Shown here: positions 8,369-17,333 of the stretch, piece after piece
How the letters are laid out: every line of letters begins with the position of its first letter
Position numbering within the stretch: position 1 is the stretch's first letter
Origin: Desulfosarcinaceae bacterium
GTDB lineage: Bacteria > Desulfobacterota > Desulfobacteria > Desulfobacterales > Desulfosarcinaceae
Length of the DNA: 44,078 bases
Direction: 5' to 3'
NCBI GenBank assembly: GCA_030066015.1
Contig: JASJCL010000055.1
Location: 1-44,078, forward strand
Notes under the pieces: model-generated
Database searches by the model: none
Told to the model about the DNA's origin: nothing
Seen by the model: only the letters and a program-made list of their open reading frames with translations
Position numbers and translations under genes: made by a program

Positions 8369-9223
8369 ATGAGAGCAGCGTCACGACGCCTGCAGGGCTG
8401 GCTGCAGGTGTCCATCATCATTCTAATCATCGCCGGCGGCATTTTTGGGCTGCGGGTATGGACCTTTTCCTCCCCGGAAAGGGAGGCCTCGCTCCATAAT
8501 CGGGCGGCCCTTCCGGTCAGCTTTGACCTCAAGGTGCACTATCACCAGCGACCGCCCTACTACTATGATACCGCCGCGGGCGTCGTCGGATTGTGCGCCA
8601 CGCCGGTGGCACGCGCGCTTGAAGCGGCCGGCATCACGTTTCGCTGGATGCAAACACCGCCCAAGCGCCAGTTGCGCCTCCTGCGTCAGAATCCAACCAA
8701 CGACTGCATCATTGGCTGGTACAAGACCCGCGAACGCGAATCTTACGCACGCTACTCCACGACCATCTATCGCGACCAGCCGACCGTTGCCCTGGTGCGC
8801 CGCGGAGATTCACGCCTACCGGAAAGCGGCACCCTGGCGGACCTGCTGGCAGTTCCCGACATCGTCATGCTTTCCCGGGCGGGCTACTCCTACGGGACAA
8901 TGGCGGATCGCCTGCTGGAGCGGATGACGCCTCGACGCATCGACAGCGGCGCCGAATCCTCCGAATGGCTCTCGATTCTGTACACCCGCCGGGCGGATTT
9001 TCTCCTCATCGCGCCCGAGGAAGCAAACTATCTGCTGAGCCGGACCCAGTTGCCGCGCAATGCGTTTCGCTTTCTGAAACTTACCGACATGCCGCCGGGC
9101 AACCGTCGTTACATGATGTTCAGCCGAACGGTGCCGCCGCAAATCGTCGACCGCTTCAATGCCGCCTACCGCGCCAGTGTGAACCTCGCGGATGACACCG
9201 CGGCCTGGGGAGGAACGCCGTGA
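8369..9223 (+). CDS. Periplasmic solute-binding-like sensor protein
   Basis: A 284-residue protein with an N-terminal hydrophobic segment (residues 12-32, LQVSIIILIIAGGIFGLRVW), probably a signal anchor. The rest resembles the bacterial extracellular solute-binding family 3 fold: a VHYHQRPPYYYD opening strand, GLCATPVARALEAAGITFRWMQTPPKRQL as the usual lobe-1 helix, GWYKTRERESYARYS, and LVRRGDSRL at the lobe hinge. Such proteins bind small molecules without enzymatic action. The ATG at 8369 is chosen because it starts just before the membrane segment. The stop overlaps the GTG start of the kinase at 9220 (GTGA), so the two are coupled. The likely role is delivering a ligand signal to the kinase rather than serving an importer, since no permease is adjacent. 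Confidence 0.7.
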   Translation: MRAASRRLQGWLQVSIIILIIAGGIFGLRVWTFSSPEREASLHNRAALPVSFDLKVHYHQRPPYYYDTAAGVVGLCATPVARALEAAGITFRWMQTPPKRQLRLLRQNPTNDCIIGWYKTRERESYARYSTTIYRDQPTVALVRRGDSRLPESGTLADLLAVPDIVMLSRAGYSYGTMADRLLERMTPRRIDSGAESSEWLSILYTRRADFLLIAPEEANYLLSRTQLPRNAFRFLKLTDMPPGNRRYMMFSRTVPPQIVDRFNAAYRASVNLADDTAAWGGTP

Positions 9224-11367
9224 AGGGATGCGATCCAAAAACCGGTGCGGCGGCTGGCTTTGCCCGCCGATGGCAGGTGGGGCTCATCGTTGTCAGCCTC
9301 CTGTTCGGCCTCTATATTCTCATCTACGACCGGATCGCCTATCGAGCGGCCGAGAAACGGGTGGCGGCCCACGCCCGGGTCATCGCGGCGCCCCTCTGGC
9401 ATTACAATCTGGAACAATCGGCTGAATACCTAGCCCTGGCATGTGCATCGGAGCGGTATTTAGACCTGCACATCTACGACAGTCGCGGGACGACCATATT
9501 TCAGCACAGCGGTCCATCTCCCAACGCCGCCGAGCGTTGGCTGAAACGTCTCCATCTGATCCCCACCGTGACCCTGACAGCGCCGGTCCACTACGCGGAT
9601 CAATTCATCGGCACGGTCGCGGTTGAGTGGCTCTGCCGCAGCTTCTACCAGCACCTCTATCTTTTCATCGCAGTGATGCTGGGATTGGCCGTGGCCTATC
9701 TGTATACCGGGGTTTTGCAGGCCAAGCGCGAACTATCGCACCGCGTGAAAGCCCGAACCGCAGAGCTGGTGGCGTCCAACGAAAGCCTCCAATCCCAGAT
9801 TCGCGAACGTCAGCGGGCGGAGAGCGCACTGCAGTGGTCGCAGGATACCTTCCGGACCATTCTGGACAGCATCGACGCCACCATTTACGTTGCGGATATG
9901 GAGACCCATGAAATCCTCTTCATGAACCGCTTCATGAAGGAGGCCTTCGGCGGCGACAAGATCGGTCAGATCTGCTGGCAGGCCTTCCGCAGCGGTGACG
10001 GCCCCTGCCGACACTGCTCCAACGACAAGCTGCTCAAGGCCGACGGGTCTCCTGGCGAAACGCTGATCTGGGAAGGGCAAAATCCGCTCAACAAGCGATG
10101 GTATCTGAACTACGACCGCGCCGTCGCCTGGGTGGATGGCCGCATCGTTCGACTGCAGATCGCCACCGACATCACCACCAACAAACACCTCGAAGAGAAA
10201 CGCCAGCAAGCTGAGCAGCAGTTGCAGCAGGCCCAAAAGCTGGAGGCGATTGGCACCCTGGCGGGCGGCATTGCGCACGATTTCAACAACTTGATGATGG
10301 GCATGATGGGCAATGTCAACCTGGTGATGTACGAGTTGGACCCGGAACACGCCCACTACAAGAAACTTGAGCGGATCGAGCAGCAGATCGAAAGCGGCTC
10401 CAAGCTCACCCGCCAACTATTGGGCTACGCGCGCAAGGGAACCTACGAGATCCGCCCCCTCGACATCAATGCACTGGTATCCGAGTGCACCGAAACCTTT
10501 GGGCGGACCCGCAAGCAGATCCGTATCCATCTCAGCTTGGAGAAGAAGCTGTGGGGCACGCGGGCGGATTGGACCCAGGTCGAGCAAGTACTGCTCAACC
10601 TCTTCATCAATGCCAGCGACGCCATGCCCGACGGCGGTGACCTTTACTTGCGCACCGCCAATTGTCTTCATACCCAAATCACGGGCCGGCCATTTCGGCC
10701 CAAGCCGGGGCCCTATATCGCCATTAAGGTGACCGATACCGGGGTGGGAATGCCGCCCGAGGTGCGAGAGCGAATCTTCGATCCCTTCTTCACTACCAAG
10801 GAGATGGGACGCGGCACGGGGCTGGGCCTGGCATCGGCTTACGGGATCATCAAGGGACATGGCGGCTATATCGATGTCAGTTCCACGCCAGGCAAGGGCA
10901 CCGCCTTTACCCTCTATCTGCCCGCCGTGGATGCCGTCGACACGAAAACCAAGGCCGCCAAAAAACAATTGCTGCACCATGGAGAGGGGACGATTCTGCT
11001 GGTGGACGACGAGGATGTGGTCCTCAACGTGGGTCACCAGATGCTGGACAAGTTGGGCTACACCGTTCTGCCGGCGCGCAGTGGTGGGGATGCGCTGCAA
11101 TTGTTCGCCCAGCACAAGAGTTCTCTCGATCTGGTGATCCTCGACATGGTGATGCCCGACATGAACGGCGGCGATGTCTTCGATAAACTCCACGACATGC
11201 AGCCCGACGTTCCCATCCTTCTCGCCAGCGGCTATAGTCTGGAGGGAAAGGCCGAGGAGATTTTGGAACGCGGCTGCCGCGGCTTCATTCAAAAACCCTT
11301 CAGTATCACGACCCTCGGCGAAACGGTGAGCGCCATCCTGCAGGATCCGGCGAGCCTTCCCAATTGA
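9220..11367 (+). CDS. Hybrid sensor histidine kinase (PAS-HisKA-HATPase-REC)
   Basis: A 715-residue membrane kinase. TM1 is at about residues 14-34, an extracytoplasmic domain runs to about 145, and TM2 is at about 148-168 ([20 protein letters not shown]). A short coiled coil leads into a PAS domain (about 205-325) that carries the cysteine motif C..11..CRHC. The kinase core follows, with phosphoacceptor His353 in GGIAHDFNN, then the N, G1 (DTGVGMP), F (FDPFFTTK) and G2 (GTGLGLAS) boxes. The C-terminal receiver has Asp642 in VILDMVMPD and the usual DDE acidic pair. The GTG start follows GGGGAGGAAC and overlaps the stop of the solute-binding-like sensor. No DNA-binding output is fused, so an external phosphotransfer partner is expected. 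Confidence 0.93.
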   Translation: MKGCDPKTGAAAGFARRWQVGLIVVSLLFGLYILIYDRIAYRAAEKRVAAHARVIAAPLWHYNLEQSAEYLALACASERYLDLHIYDSRGTTIFQHSGPSPNAAERWLKRLHLIPTVTLTAPVHYADQFIGTVAVEWLCRSFYQHLYLFIAVMLGLAVAYLYTGVLQAKRELSHRVKARTAELVASNESLQSQIRERQRAESALQWSQDTFRTILDSIDATIYVADMETHEILFMNRFMKEAFGGDKIGQICWQAFRSGDGPCRHCSNDKLLKADGSPGETLIWEGQNPLNKRWYLNYDRAVAWVDGRIVRLQIATDITTNKHLEEKRQQAEQQLQQAQKLEAIGTLAGGIAHDFNNLMMGMMGNVNLVMYELDPEHAHYKKLERIEQQIESGSKLTRQLLGYARKGTYEIRPLDINALVSECTETFGRTRKQIRIHLSLEKKLWGTRADWTQVEQVLLNLFINASDAMPDGGDLYLRTANCLHTQITGRPFRPKPGPYIAIKVTDTGVGMPPEVRERIFDPFFTTKEMGRGTGLGLASAYGIIKGHGGYIDVSSTPGKGTAFTLYLPAVDAVDTKTKAAKKQLLHHGEGTILLVDDEDVVLNVGHQMLDKLGYTVLPARSGGDALQLFAQHKSSLDLVILDMVMPDMNGGDVFDKLHDMQPDVPILLASGYSLEGKAEEILERGCRGFIQKPFSITTLGETVSAILQDPASLPN

Positions 11368-11431
11368 ATCGCTTCGACAGGGGTCCGCAAAGCACTGCAG
11401 ACGCAGACCGCCGCCCGGCCCGCGACCCCAT

Positions 11432-12928
11432 CTAGCGACCGTCCGTTTCGGCCGCCTTGGGGGGCTCCACCGGCAGCATAACGATGAAAGTGGCCCCACC
11501 ATCCAGGCCATTCTCCACCCCGATGGTGCCGTGGTGCTCCTCAATGATGCCGTGGCAGATGGAGAGCCCCACCCCCATGCCCATTGTCTTTTTGCGGGTA
11601 TAGAAGGGGTCGAAGACACGCTCCAGGTCTTCAGCGGAAATCCCCGGTCCGTTGTCCGCCACCTGGAGGTAAACGGTGTCGCCGGCGCGGGCGGACCAGG
11701 TGCGCACCAAAATCTCACCGCCGAAAATGGTCCGCTGCTTCATGGCCGTATCGTGGGTGGATATGCCGGTCATGGCCTCGACGGCGTTGTTCACCAGGTT
11801 GAGCACCACCTGGCCGATCTGCTGGGAGGAAGCGATGATGGTGGGCAGGTCGTCGGCCAATTCGAGCGTCACCTTCACTTTGTAGCGCCGCAGATGGCCG
11901 CGCACCAAATCGAGTGTGTCGGCCACGAGCCGATTGAGATCCATGGGCTGTTTGAGCTCCCGGCCGGGCCGATTAAGGTCCAGCAGCTTGCGCACGGTAT
12001 CACGAATACTGTCAAATGCGCCCTTGATCAGATCGATATTCTGATGCATCTCCTCATCTTCCGGGCGGCGCGCTTTAATGACGCTCAGTAGTGCGGCCAC
12101 CCCCTGAAGCGGAGAGTTGATCTCGTGGGCGATGGAGGCGGCCAGCTGCCCTGTGGCCGCCAGCCGCTCGGAGCGGATGAGCTTGTCCTGAAAGGCTTTG
12201 CGTTCGGTGATGTCCCGCCCGACGCACAATAGACATTGACGATTGAGATAGGTGACCACCCGGGCGTTGATCTCCACGGGTAGCGTGGCCCCATCGCGGG
12301 TGAGCAGGTCCAGTTCAAAACGGGCACTGCCGAGCGCCCAAGCGTCGCCGAGGGTATTCGAGAGCGCGGGCCAGGTCTCCGCGCTGCAGAAATCGCTCCC
12401 TTTCAGCTGCAGCATCTCCTTGCGGCTGTAGCCGACCATGGCCAGGGCGGTATCGTTGCACTCCAGGACACGGCCGCGCCGCTCAAATATGATGACGCTC
12501 TCGGTGACGTTGTCGAAGAGCTCCCGGTAGCGCCGCATCTCTTCCGACTGGGCGCGTACCGTGATGTCACGGTCGATACCGCGGTAACCGGCCAACCGGC
12601 CGCCGGCACCAAAAAAGCCCACGGCACAGGTTTCCAGAATGACCCGGCGTCCATCCCGATGTCGATAGCGGTTCTCGGTGCGCAGCAGGACGCGGCCCTG
12701 CCGCACCGATTCGGCGAATTGTTGGCGGGTGCGTTCGGCGTCGGCGCTGTCCATGAAACAAAACGGGGTTTGGCCGCGGATCTCCTGCGGTCGATACCCA
12801 AGCAGGTCGCGGCAGCGAGGGCTCACATAGGTGTATACGCCATTGGCGTTAATCTCCCACATCCAGTCGCGGGCTGTCTCCACCAGGGCTTGGTAACGGT
12901 TCAAGCGATCACAGGCACTCTGCGCCAT
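11432..12928 (-). CDS. Soluble PAS-PAS sensor histidine kinase
   Basis: 498 residues without a membrane segment. Two PAS domains (about residues 10-125, with WMWEINANGVYTYVSPRC, and 135-245, with SVIIFERRGRVLECNDTAL) precede a HisKA domain with His268 in ASIAHEINSPLQG. The HATPase domain has DNGPGIS, FDPFYTRKK and GVGLSICHGIIEEH. The EINSPL form of the H box is common in cytoplasmic kinases of the NtrB/AtoS type. The ATG at 12928 is preferred over the one at 12955 because AGAGAGGA lies directly upstream. It converges with the hybrid kinase at 9220 (64 bases between stops) and follows rarA on the same strand after 162 bases. No response regulator is adjacent. Confidence 0.9.
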   Translation of the reverse strand: MAQSACDRLNRYQALVETARDWMWEINANGVYTYVSPRCRDLLGYRPQEIRGQTPFCFMDSADAERTRQQFAESVRQGRVLLRTENRYRHRDGRRVILETCAVGFFGAGGRLAGYRGIDRDITVRAQSEEMRRYRELFDNVTESVIIFERRGRVLECNDTALAMVGYSRKEMLQLKGSDFCSAETWPALSNTLGDAWALGSARFELDLLTRDGATLPVEINARVVTYLNRQCLLCVGRDITERKAFQDKLIRSERLAATGQLAASIAHEINSPLQGVAALLSVIKARRPEDEEMHQNIDLIKGAFDSIRDTVRKLLDLNRPGRELKQPMDLNRLVADTLDLVRGHLRRYKVKVTLELADDLPTIIASSQQIGQVVLNLVNNAVEAMTGISTHDTAMKQRTIFGGEILVRTWSARAGDTVYLQVADNGPGISAEDLERVFDPFYTRKKTMGMGVGLSICHGIIEEHHGTIGVENGLDGGATFIVMLPVEPPKAAETDGR

Positions 12929-13090
12929 CTCACGTCCTCTCTGCTCAGCTTGCATACCACAGGTGATCGGTCACATCGTTTAATCGCGCCGTCCGGTTCG
13001 ATCTTCGTGATCCAGACCGGTAGAAGGGCCCCTTCTGCTTCGCGACAGCGAATCCGCTCCAGCGAATAGGCGTATTGGCGACACCCTGCC

Positions 13091-14437
13091 TCAGCGGTGC
13101 TTCTCGCGCAGTCGCCGCCAATGCTCCAGACGCTGTTTGAGCTGTTTCTCGTAGCCGCCGTCAGTGGGGAAGTAGTATACATTGCCCACCAGTTTCTCGG
13201 GCAGATGGTCCTGCGCCACAAATCCCTCCTTGTAATCATGGGCGTACTTATAGCCCCGGCCATATCCCATCCGATGCATCAGGTCCGTGGGGGCGTTGCG
13301 AAGATGCAGGGGGACGGGCAAGCTGCCGTCCTTGCGGGCGGCATCGCTCGCTCGTTTGTATGCCTTGTAAACCGCGGCACTCTTGGGCGCACAGGCCAGA
13401 TAGACCGCTGCCTGGGCGAGGCAGAGCTCTCCCTCCGGGCGGCCGATGAATCGAAAGGCATCCATGGCACTCAGGGCCATTCGCAGCGCATAGGGATCGG
13501 CGTTGCCGACATCTTCACTGGCAAAGCGCACCATCCGACGGGCGACGTAGAGCGGATCCTCCCCGGCTGAGAGCATTCGTGCCAACCAATACAGCGCCGC
13601 ATCGGGATCACTGCCACGCATGCTCTTATGAAAGGCGGAGATAATGTTGTAGTGCTGCTCCCCGCCCTTGTCGTAGTTCAGAGCTTTGTGCTGAAAGGCC
13701 GCTTCAACTGCCGCCAATTCGATACGCGCCGTGGCGCCGCTGTCCGGTGTGCGGCTTCCGATCACCAGGTTGGCGGCAATCTCCAGATTGTTGATCAGGG
13801 CACGGGCGTCGCCGTCGGCGATGCGAATCAGATGGTCACGCGCATCCGAGTCAATCTCGAGGTTCAGCCGACCGAGGCCGCGGTCGGGATCGGTTAACGC
13901 CCGCTGGACCAAATCGGCCATATCCGCCTTATCAAGCGCTTCGAGTGGGATCACGCGGCACCGCGAGAGCAAGGGGGAGATCACCTCGAAGGAAGGATTC
14001 TCCGTAGTGGCACCGATGAGAGTGATCAATCCGCTTTCAACATGGGGGAGAAAGGCGTCTTGCTGCGATTTGTTGAAGCGGTGGATCTCGTCCACGAAGA
14101 GAAGGGTGCGCTGGCGGTACAGGCGGCGCTGCTCCTGGGCTGCCGAGATCACGGCGCGGATCGCTTTGACGCCGGAGAGGACGGCGGAGAAGTGGACGAA
14201 ATGCGCCTTGGTCTCACGGGCGATGATGTGGGCCAAGGTCGTCTTGCCGCAGCCTGGCGGTCCCCAGAGGATCATGGAGAAGATGCGATCGCTTTCGATC
14301 GCTTGGCGCAAAAAGCTTCCCGCACCGACGATTTTGCTTTGACCGCAGAACTCCGCCAGCGAACGCGGCCGCAGACGCTCGGCCAGGGGACGCTCATCGG
14401 CGCCGGATTGCTGGGCCTGATATTCGAAGAGGTCCAT
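13091..14437 (-). CDS. rarA: Replication-associated recombination protein A (RarA/MgsA)
   Basis: An AAA+ ATPase acting at stalled replication forks, related to clamp-loader subunits. The 448-residue product starts with the family pattern PLAERLRPRSLAEFCGQ and has Walker A GPPGCGKTT (about residues 56-64) and Walker B LLFVDEIHRFNKSQQD. Sensor 1 appears as IGATTENPSFEV and the arginine finger region as PLLSRCRVIPLE. The C-terminal HYNIISAFHKSMRGSDPDAALYWLARML block is the tetramerisation and lid region diagnostic of RarA. The gene starts 24 bases after der ends on the same strand, so they form an operon. Length is normal. Confidence 0.95.
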   Translation of the reverse strand: MDLFEYQAQQSGADERPLAERLRPRSLAEFCGQSKIVGAGSFLRQAIESDRIFSMILWGPPGCGKTTLAHIIARETKAHFVHFSAVLSGVKAIRAVISAAQEQRRLYRQRTLLFVDEIHRFNKSQQDAFLPHVESGLITLIGATTENPSFEVISPLLSRCRVIPLEALDKADMADLVQRALTDPDRGLGRLNLEIDSDARDHLIRIADGDARALINNLEIAANLVIGSRTPDSGATARIELAAVEAAFQHKALNYDKGGEQHYNIISAFHKSMRGSDPDAALYWLARMLSAGEDPLYVARRMVRFASEDVGNADPYALRMALSAMDAFRFIGRPEGELCLAQAAVYLACAPKSAAVYKAYKRASDAARKDGSLPVPLHLRNAPTDLMHRMGYGRGYKYAHDYKEGFVAQDHLPEKLVGNVYYFPTDGGYEKQLKQRLEHWRRLREKHR

Positions 14438-14461
14438 GTTCGTCCAACCAAAGGCCGGAAC

Positions 14462-15844
14462 CTATCGCTTTCGGCCTTTCTTGCGGAGGCGGGCGTCTGC
14501 CCGACGTCGCTTGGGTGCCAGAAAGGGCATCTCCCTGCTGGTGCGTTGACGGAAGAACAGCCGCAGCGGCGTTCTATCCAATCCCGTCGCCTCCCGTAGT
14601 TGATTGATCAGGTAACGTTCATAGGAGAAGTGGACGGCGCCCGGAAAATTGACGAAGGCCACGAAGGTGGGCGGTTTACTGGTGATTTGGACGGCGTAGT
14701 AAAACTTGATGCGTTTGCCTTTGTGCAGTGCCGGTTCGTTGCGTTCCACGGCGCGCGCGAGAATCCGGTTCACCTGACCGGTGCCGATGCGGGCGCTGTA
14801 CTGCGCGTAAACCTCGTCCACCAAGCGGAAGATTTTGGCCACACGCGTACCGGTGCGGGCCGAAATCGTCATGGAGGGGGCGTAGCTAAGAAATTTGGTC
14901 GCCGCCTGCAATTGGCGATGGTAGCGTTCGGCGGTGCCGCTGTCTTTCTCAACCAAGTCCCATTTGTTGAGCAGGAAAATGCAGCCGCAGCCCCGCTGGC
15001 TTGCATAACCGGCCACGCGGACATCCTGATCGGTGATGCCCGCGGCCGCATCGATGACGATAAGGGCCACGTCACAGCGATCCAAGCTTCGCAGGGCTTT
15101 AATGATGGAGAACTTCTCCAGCTTCTGGGTCACCTTGCCCTTGCGGCGAATGCCGGCAGTATCCACCAGGGTGTAGGTCTGATCTCCCAGACGCACCTCG
15201 CTGTCGATGGCGTCACGGGTGGTACCGGGAATATCGCTGACCACCAGACGCTCCTCTCCCAGGATGCGGTTGATCAGCGACGATTTTCCGGCATTGGGTT
15301 TGCCGATAACGGCGATCTGAATATGGTCCTCGGCGAATGGCGCCGCTCCCTGCGGAAGGGCGGCGACGAGGGCGTCCATAAAATCGCCGACCCCATACCC
15401 ATGTTCGGCGGAAAGCGGGTAGAGGGTGTCCACACCAAGGGCGTAGTAATCGTAGAGCTGCGCCTCCTGGGATGGGCCGTCGATTTTGTTGACCCCGTAA
15501 AAAACGGGTTTATCCGTATTCCGCAAAAGGGTGCGCATCTCCTCGTCGTAAGGGGAGGGACCATACTTGCCGTCCAGCAGCATCACGACGGCGTCGGCCT
15601 CTTCAATGGCCTGCTGAACCTGGAGACGAATATGGCTGGCGAAGGGATCGCTGTCGTCCGAGACGAAACCGCCCGTGTCCACCACCGTAAAGAGGGTATC
15701 ATCCCACTGCACGTCTCCGAAGAGACGGTCACGGGTCACGCCGGGGCGGTCGTCCACAAGGGCGCTGCGGCTCTTGGTGACGCGATTGAAAAAGGTCGAC
15801 TTGCCCACGTTGGGACGGCCGACGACGGCGACAATGGCTTTCAT
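14462..15844 (-). CDS. der: Ribosome-assembly GTPase Der (EngA)
   Basis: Der is a two-GTPase protein needed for late 50S ribosome assembly. The first G domain has GRPNVGKST (residues 8-16), DTGGF and NKID; the second has GKPNAGKSS, DTAGIRRKGK and NKWD. The C-terminal KH-like domain covers roughly the last 110 residues, ending in a basic tail typical of the family. 460 residues is the usual size. The ATG at 15844 is preceded by GAAGGA. It is followed closely by rarA (24 bases) and is divergent from the AEC permease at 16113. Confidence 0.97.
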   Translation of the reverse strand: MKAIVAVVGRPNVGKSTFFNRVTKSRSALVDDRPGVTRDRLFGDVQWDDTLFTVVDTGGFVSDDSDPFASHIRLQVQQAIEEADAVVMLLDGKYGPSPYDEEMRTLLRNTDKPVFYGVNKIDGPSQEAQLYDYYALGVDTLYPLSAEHGYGVGDFMDALVAALPQGAAPFAEDHIQIAVIGKPNAGKSSLINRILGEERLVVSDIPGTTRDAIDSEVRLGDQTYTLVDTAGIRRKGKVTQKLEKFSIIKALRSLDRCDVALIVIDAAAGITDQDVRVAGYASQRGCGCIFLLNKWDLVEKDSGTAERYHRQLQAATKFLSYAPSMTISARTGTRVAKIFRLVDEVYAQYSARIGTGQVNRILARAVERNEPALHKGKRIKFYYAVQITSKPPTFVAFVNFPGAVHFSYERYLINQLREATGLDRTPLRLFFRQRTSREMPFLAPKRRRADARLRKKGRKR

Positions 15845-16011
15845 GCTGTCCTTCGCTGTATGGTCGCTGCTGAGGCGACATTGCCAGTGCCCGCCACGGG
15901 ACGCGCCGCTGGAAGGTCCGCCAGAGGTTATGCCGGTAAGCGTTCCAGAAATAGCACCTCTTGATGGGGGTTACAAGAGGTGGCGCATGGGGGGCCGATA
16001 CCGCCCACAGC

Positions 16012-16040
16012 TTGATTTCCGGTTACAACAGGCCTATAGT
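16012..16040 (+). promoter_or_regulatory. Sigma-70-type promoter of the AEC permease gene
   Basis: TTGATT at 16012-16017 and TATAGT at 16035-16040 are separated by exactly 17 bases. Both boxes are close to consensus, and the site lies 70 bases before the permease start in the divergent gap with der. Confidence 0.6.
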
Positions 16041-16112
16041 GACCGCCGGCAAAAGCGCCCCCACTCCCACCATTGCCATCTCGCACACCCCCACAAGCCA
16101 GGGCAAACGGCG

Positions 16113-17084
16113 ATGTCGAAACTGATCACATCTTTGGCCATCATCACCCTTTCGCTGGCCTTCGGTTACCTGCTTCAGCGGCTGCTTTCGCGTGGCCGCC
16201 TGCGCCTGTCCCTGCCCCTTGCGGATCTGCGCAAATTACTTCAACGGATCGCCCTGTTGGGCGTACTGCCGCCCACCATGGCCACGGCGATCTGGGTGGT
16301 AGAGATAGACACCATCCGCATCGCCGCCCTGCCCCTCATTGGTGCCGGCGCCATTATTCTGGGGGGTCTCCTCGCGCTGGCCGGCGCGCGATTGTTGGCG
16401 CTGTCCCCCCGCCAGACAGGTGCGTTCGTGCCCTGCGGCGCCTTCACAAATCTGGGCTCCATCGGGGCCCTGGTCTGCTATCTCTATCTCGGCGAGGCGG
16501 GCTTCGCGCTGGTGCCCATCTACAAGTTGCTCGAAGAGTTGACCTATTACACGCTGGGCTTCCCCCTGGCCAAATACTACAGCACCATGGACCAGGCTGA
16601 GGACAGCGTCTCCAAACGGCTGCGCGCATTGGTGAAAGATCCGTTTATCCGGGTGACCCTCTCCAGCATCGGTCTCGGGATCACGCTCAACCTGTCCGGC
16701 CTGCCGAGACCCCACTTCTTCACGCCCCTTAACGCGGCCCTGATTCCGCTGGGGACCAGCCTCCTGCTCATCTCCATCGGTCTGGCCCTGCGCTTCAGCA
16801 AAATGGGCGCCTACAGATCCGTCTGCCTGATGGTTTGCGGCATCAAATTCATCCTCATCCCCTTGGCCGCAAGCGGCTGTGCGCTGCTGTTGGGGTATGC
16901 GGAGATCGAAGCGGGCCTGCCGTTCAAGGTGGTCCTGATCCTCTCCGCCATGCCCGTTGCGTTCACCGCGCTGATCCCCCCGTCGATCTATAACCTGGAC
17001 CTGGATCTGGCGAACGCCTGCTGGTTCGTCACCACCAGCGCCCTGGTGGTGGTCCTGCCCATTTTGCTGGTGCTTGTCGCCTGA
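16113..17084 (+). CDS. AEC-family (auxin efflux carrier-like) transporter
   Basis: A 323-residue integral membrane protein with about ten hydrophobic helices in two blocks, separated near residues 155-180 by a charged cytoplasmic stretch (STMDQAEDSVSKRLRALVKDPF). The spacing, the GAFTNLGSIGALVCYLYLGEAG segment and the late IPPSIYNLDLDLANACWFVTTS segment match the AEC family of carboxylate or malate-type permeases. The ATG at 16113 begins directly with the first helix; upstream open frame is not membrane-like. It is transcribed alone from the TTGATT/TATAGT promoter. The substrate cannot be read from sequence; organic acids are the most common for bacterial members. Confidence 0.82.
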   Translation: MSKLITSLAIITLSLAFGYLLQRLLSRGRLRLSLPLADLRKLLQRIALLGVLPPTMATAIWVVEIDTIRIAALPLIGAGAIILGGLLALAGARLLALSPRQTGAFVPCGAFTNLGSIGALVCYLYLGEAGFALVPIYKLLEELTYYTLGFPLAKYYSTMDQAEDSVSKRLRALVKDPFIRVTLSSIGLGITLNLSGLPRPHFFTPLNAALIPLGTSLLLISIGLALRFSKMGAYRSVCLMVCGIKFILIPLAASGCALLLGYAEIEAGLPFKVVLILSAMPVAFTALIPPSIYNLDLDLANACWFVTTSALVVVLPILLVLVA

Positions 17085-17089
17085 TGGGA

Positions 17090-17103
17090 TGTGGTGCACC
17101 ACA
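17090..17103. repeat. 14-base perfect palindrome after the AEC gene
   Basis: TGTGGTG followed by its exact complement CACCACA, six bases after the AEC permease stop. With no loop it is more like a protein-binding site than a terminator; no U-run follows. Confidence 0.4.
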
Positions 17104-17221
17104 GCAACGAGAACCAGGGCTGCTGCCGGCCGATGAATGGTTGGCGCCGCCATAGCGGTGGATGCGGGCGGCCCAGCAAGGCCTTGGGAAGGGTGACGAC
17201 ACCCCTCAATGCATATTTCCC

Positions 17222-17249
17222 TTGACAGAGCACGGGTGGAGCCGCTAAT
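17222..17249 (+). promoter_or_regulatory. Promoter of the GntR regulator gene
   Basis: A perfect TTGACA at 17222-17227 is followed after 16 bases by GCTAAT at 17244-17249 (four of six matches). The palindrome at 17250 begins directly after the -10 box, placing it over the expected transcription start. Confidence 0.5.
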
Positions 17250-17271
17250 TGAATTTTGCATGCAAAATTCA
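17250..17271. promoter_or_regulatory. 22-base perfect palindromic operator candidate
   Basis: The arm TGAATTTTGCA is followed immediately by its exact reverse complement, centred between 17260 and 17261. A further TGCAAT half-site lies at 17275-17280. It sits between a TTGACA promoter and the GntR/FCD gene at 17334, the usual location for autorepression. The TTGCATGCAA core resembles the inverted repeats bound by FCD-type GntR regulators. Confidence 0.65.
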
Positions 17272-17333
17272 TTATGCAATTACACTCGCTGCACAATCCC
17301 CTATCGGCCAGCGGTTCTGGAGGATGTCGTCAT

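Noticed and set aside
8330-8370. Sequence resembling a tRNA T-loop (ATTCGAATC)
   Set aside because: No acceptor, D-arm or anticodon stem can be formed around it.
12901-13263. Small - strand open frame overlapping the ends of rarA and the soluble kinase
   Set aside because: It overlaps both real genes in another frame, has no ribosome binding site and is Arg/Cys-rich.
14600-15964. Long open frame (454 codons) on the + strand opposite der
   Set aside because: It is the shadow of the highly conserved der gene in GC-rich DNA; its translation has no domain features and no ribosome binding site.
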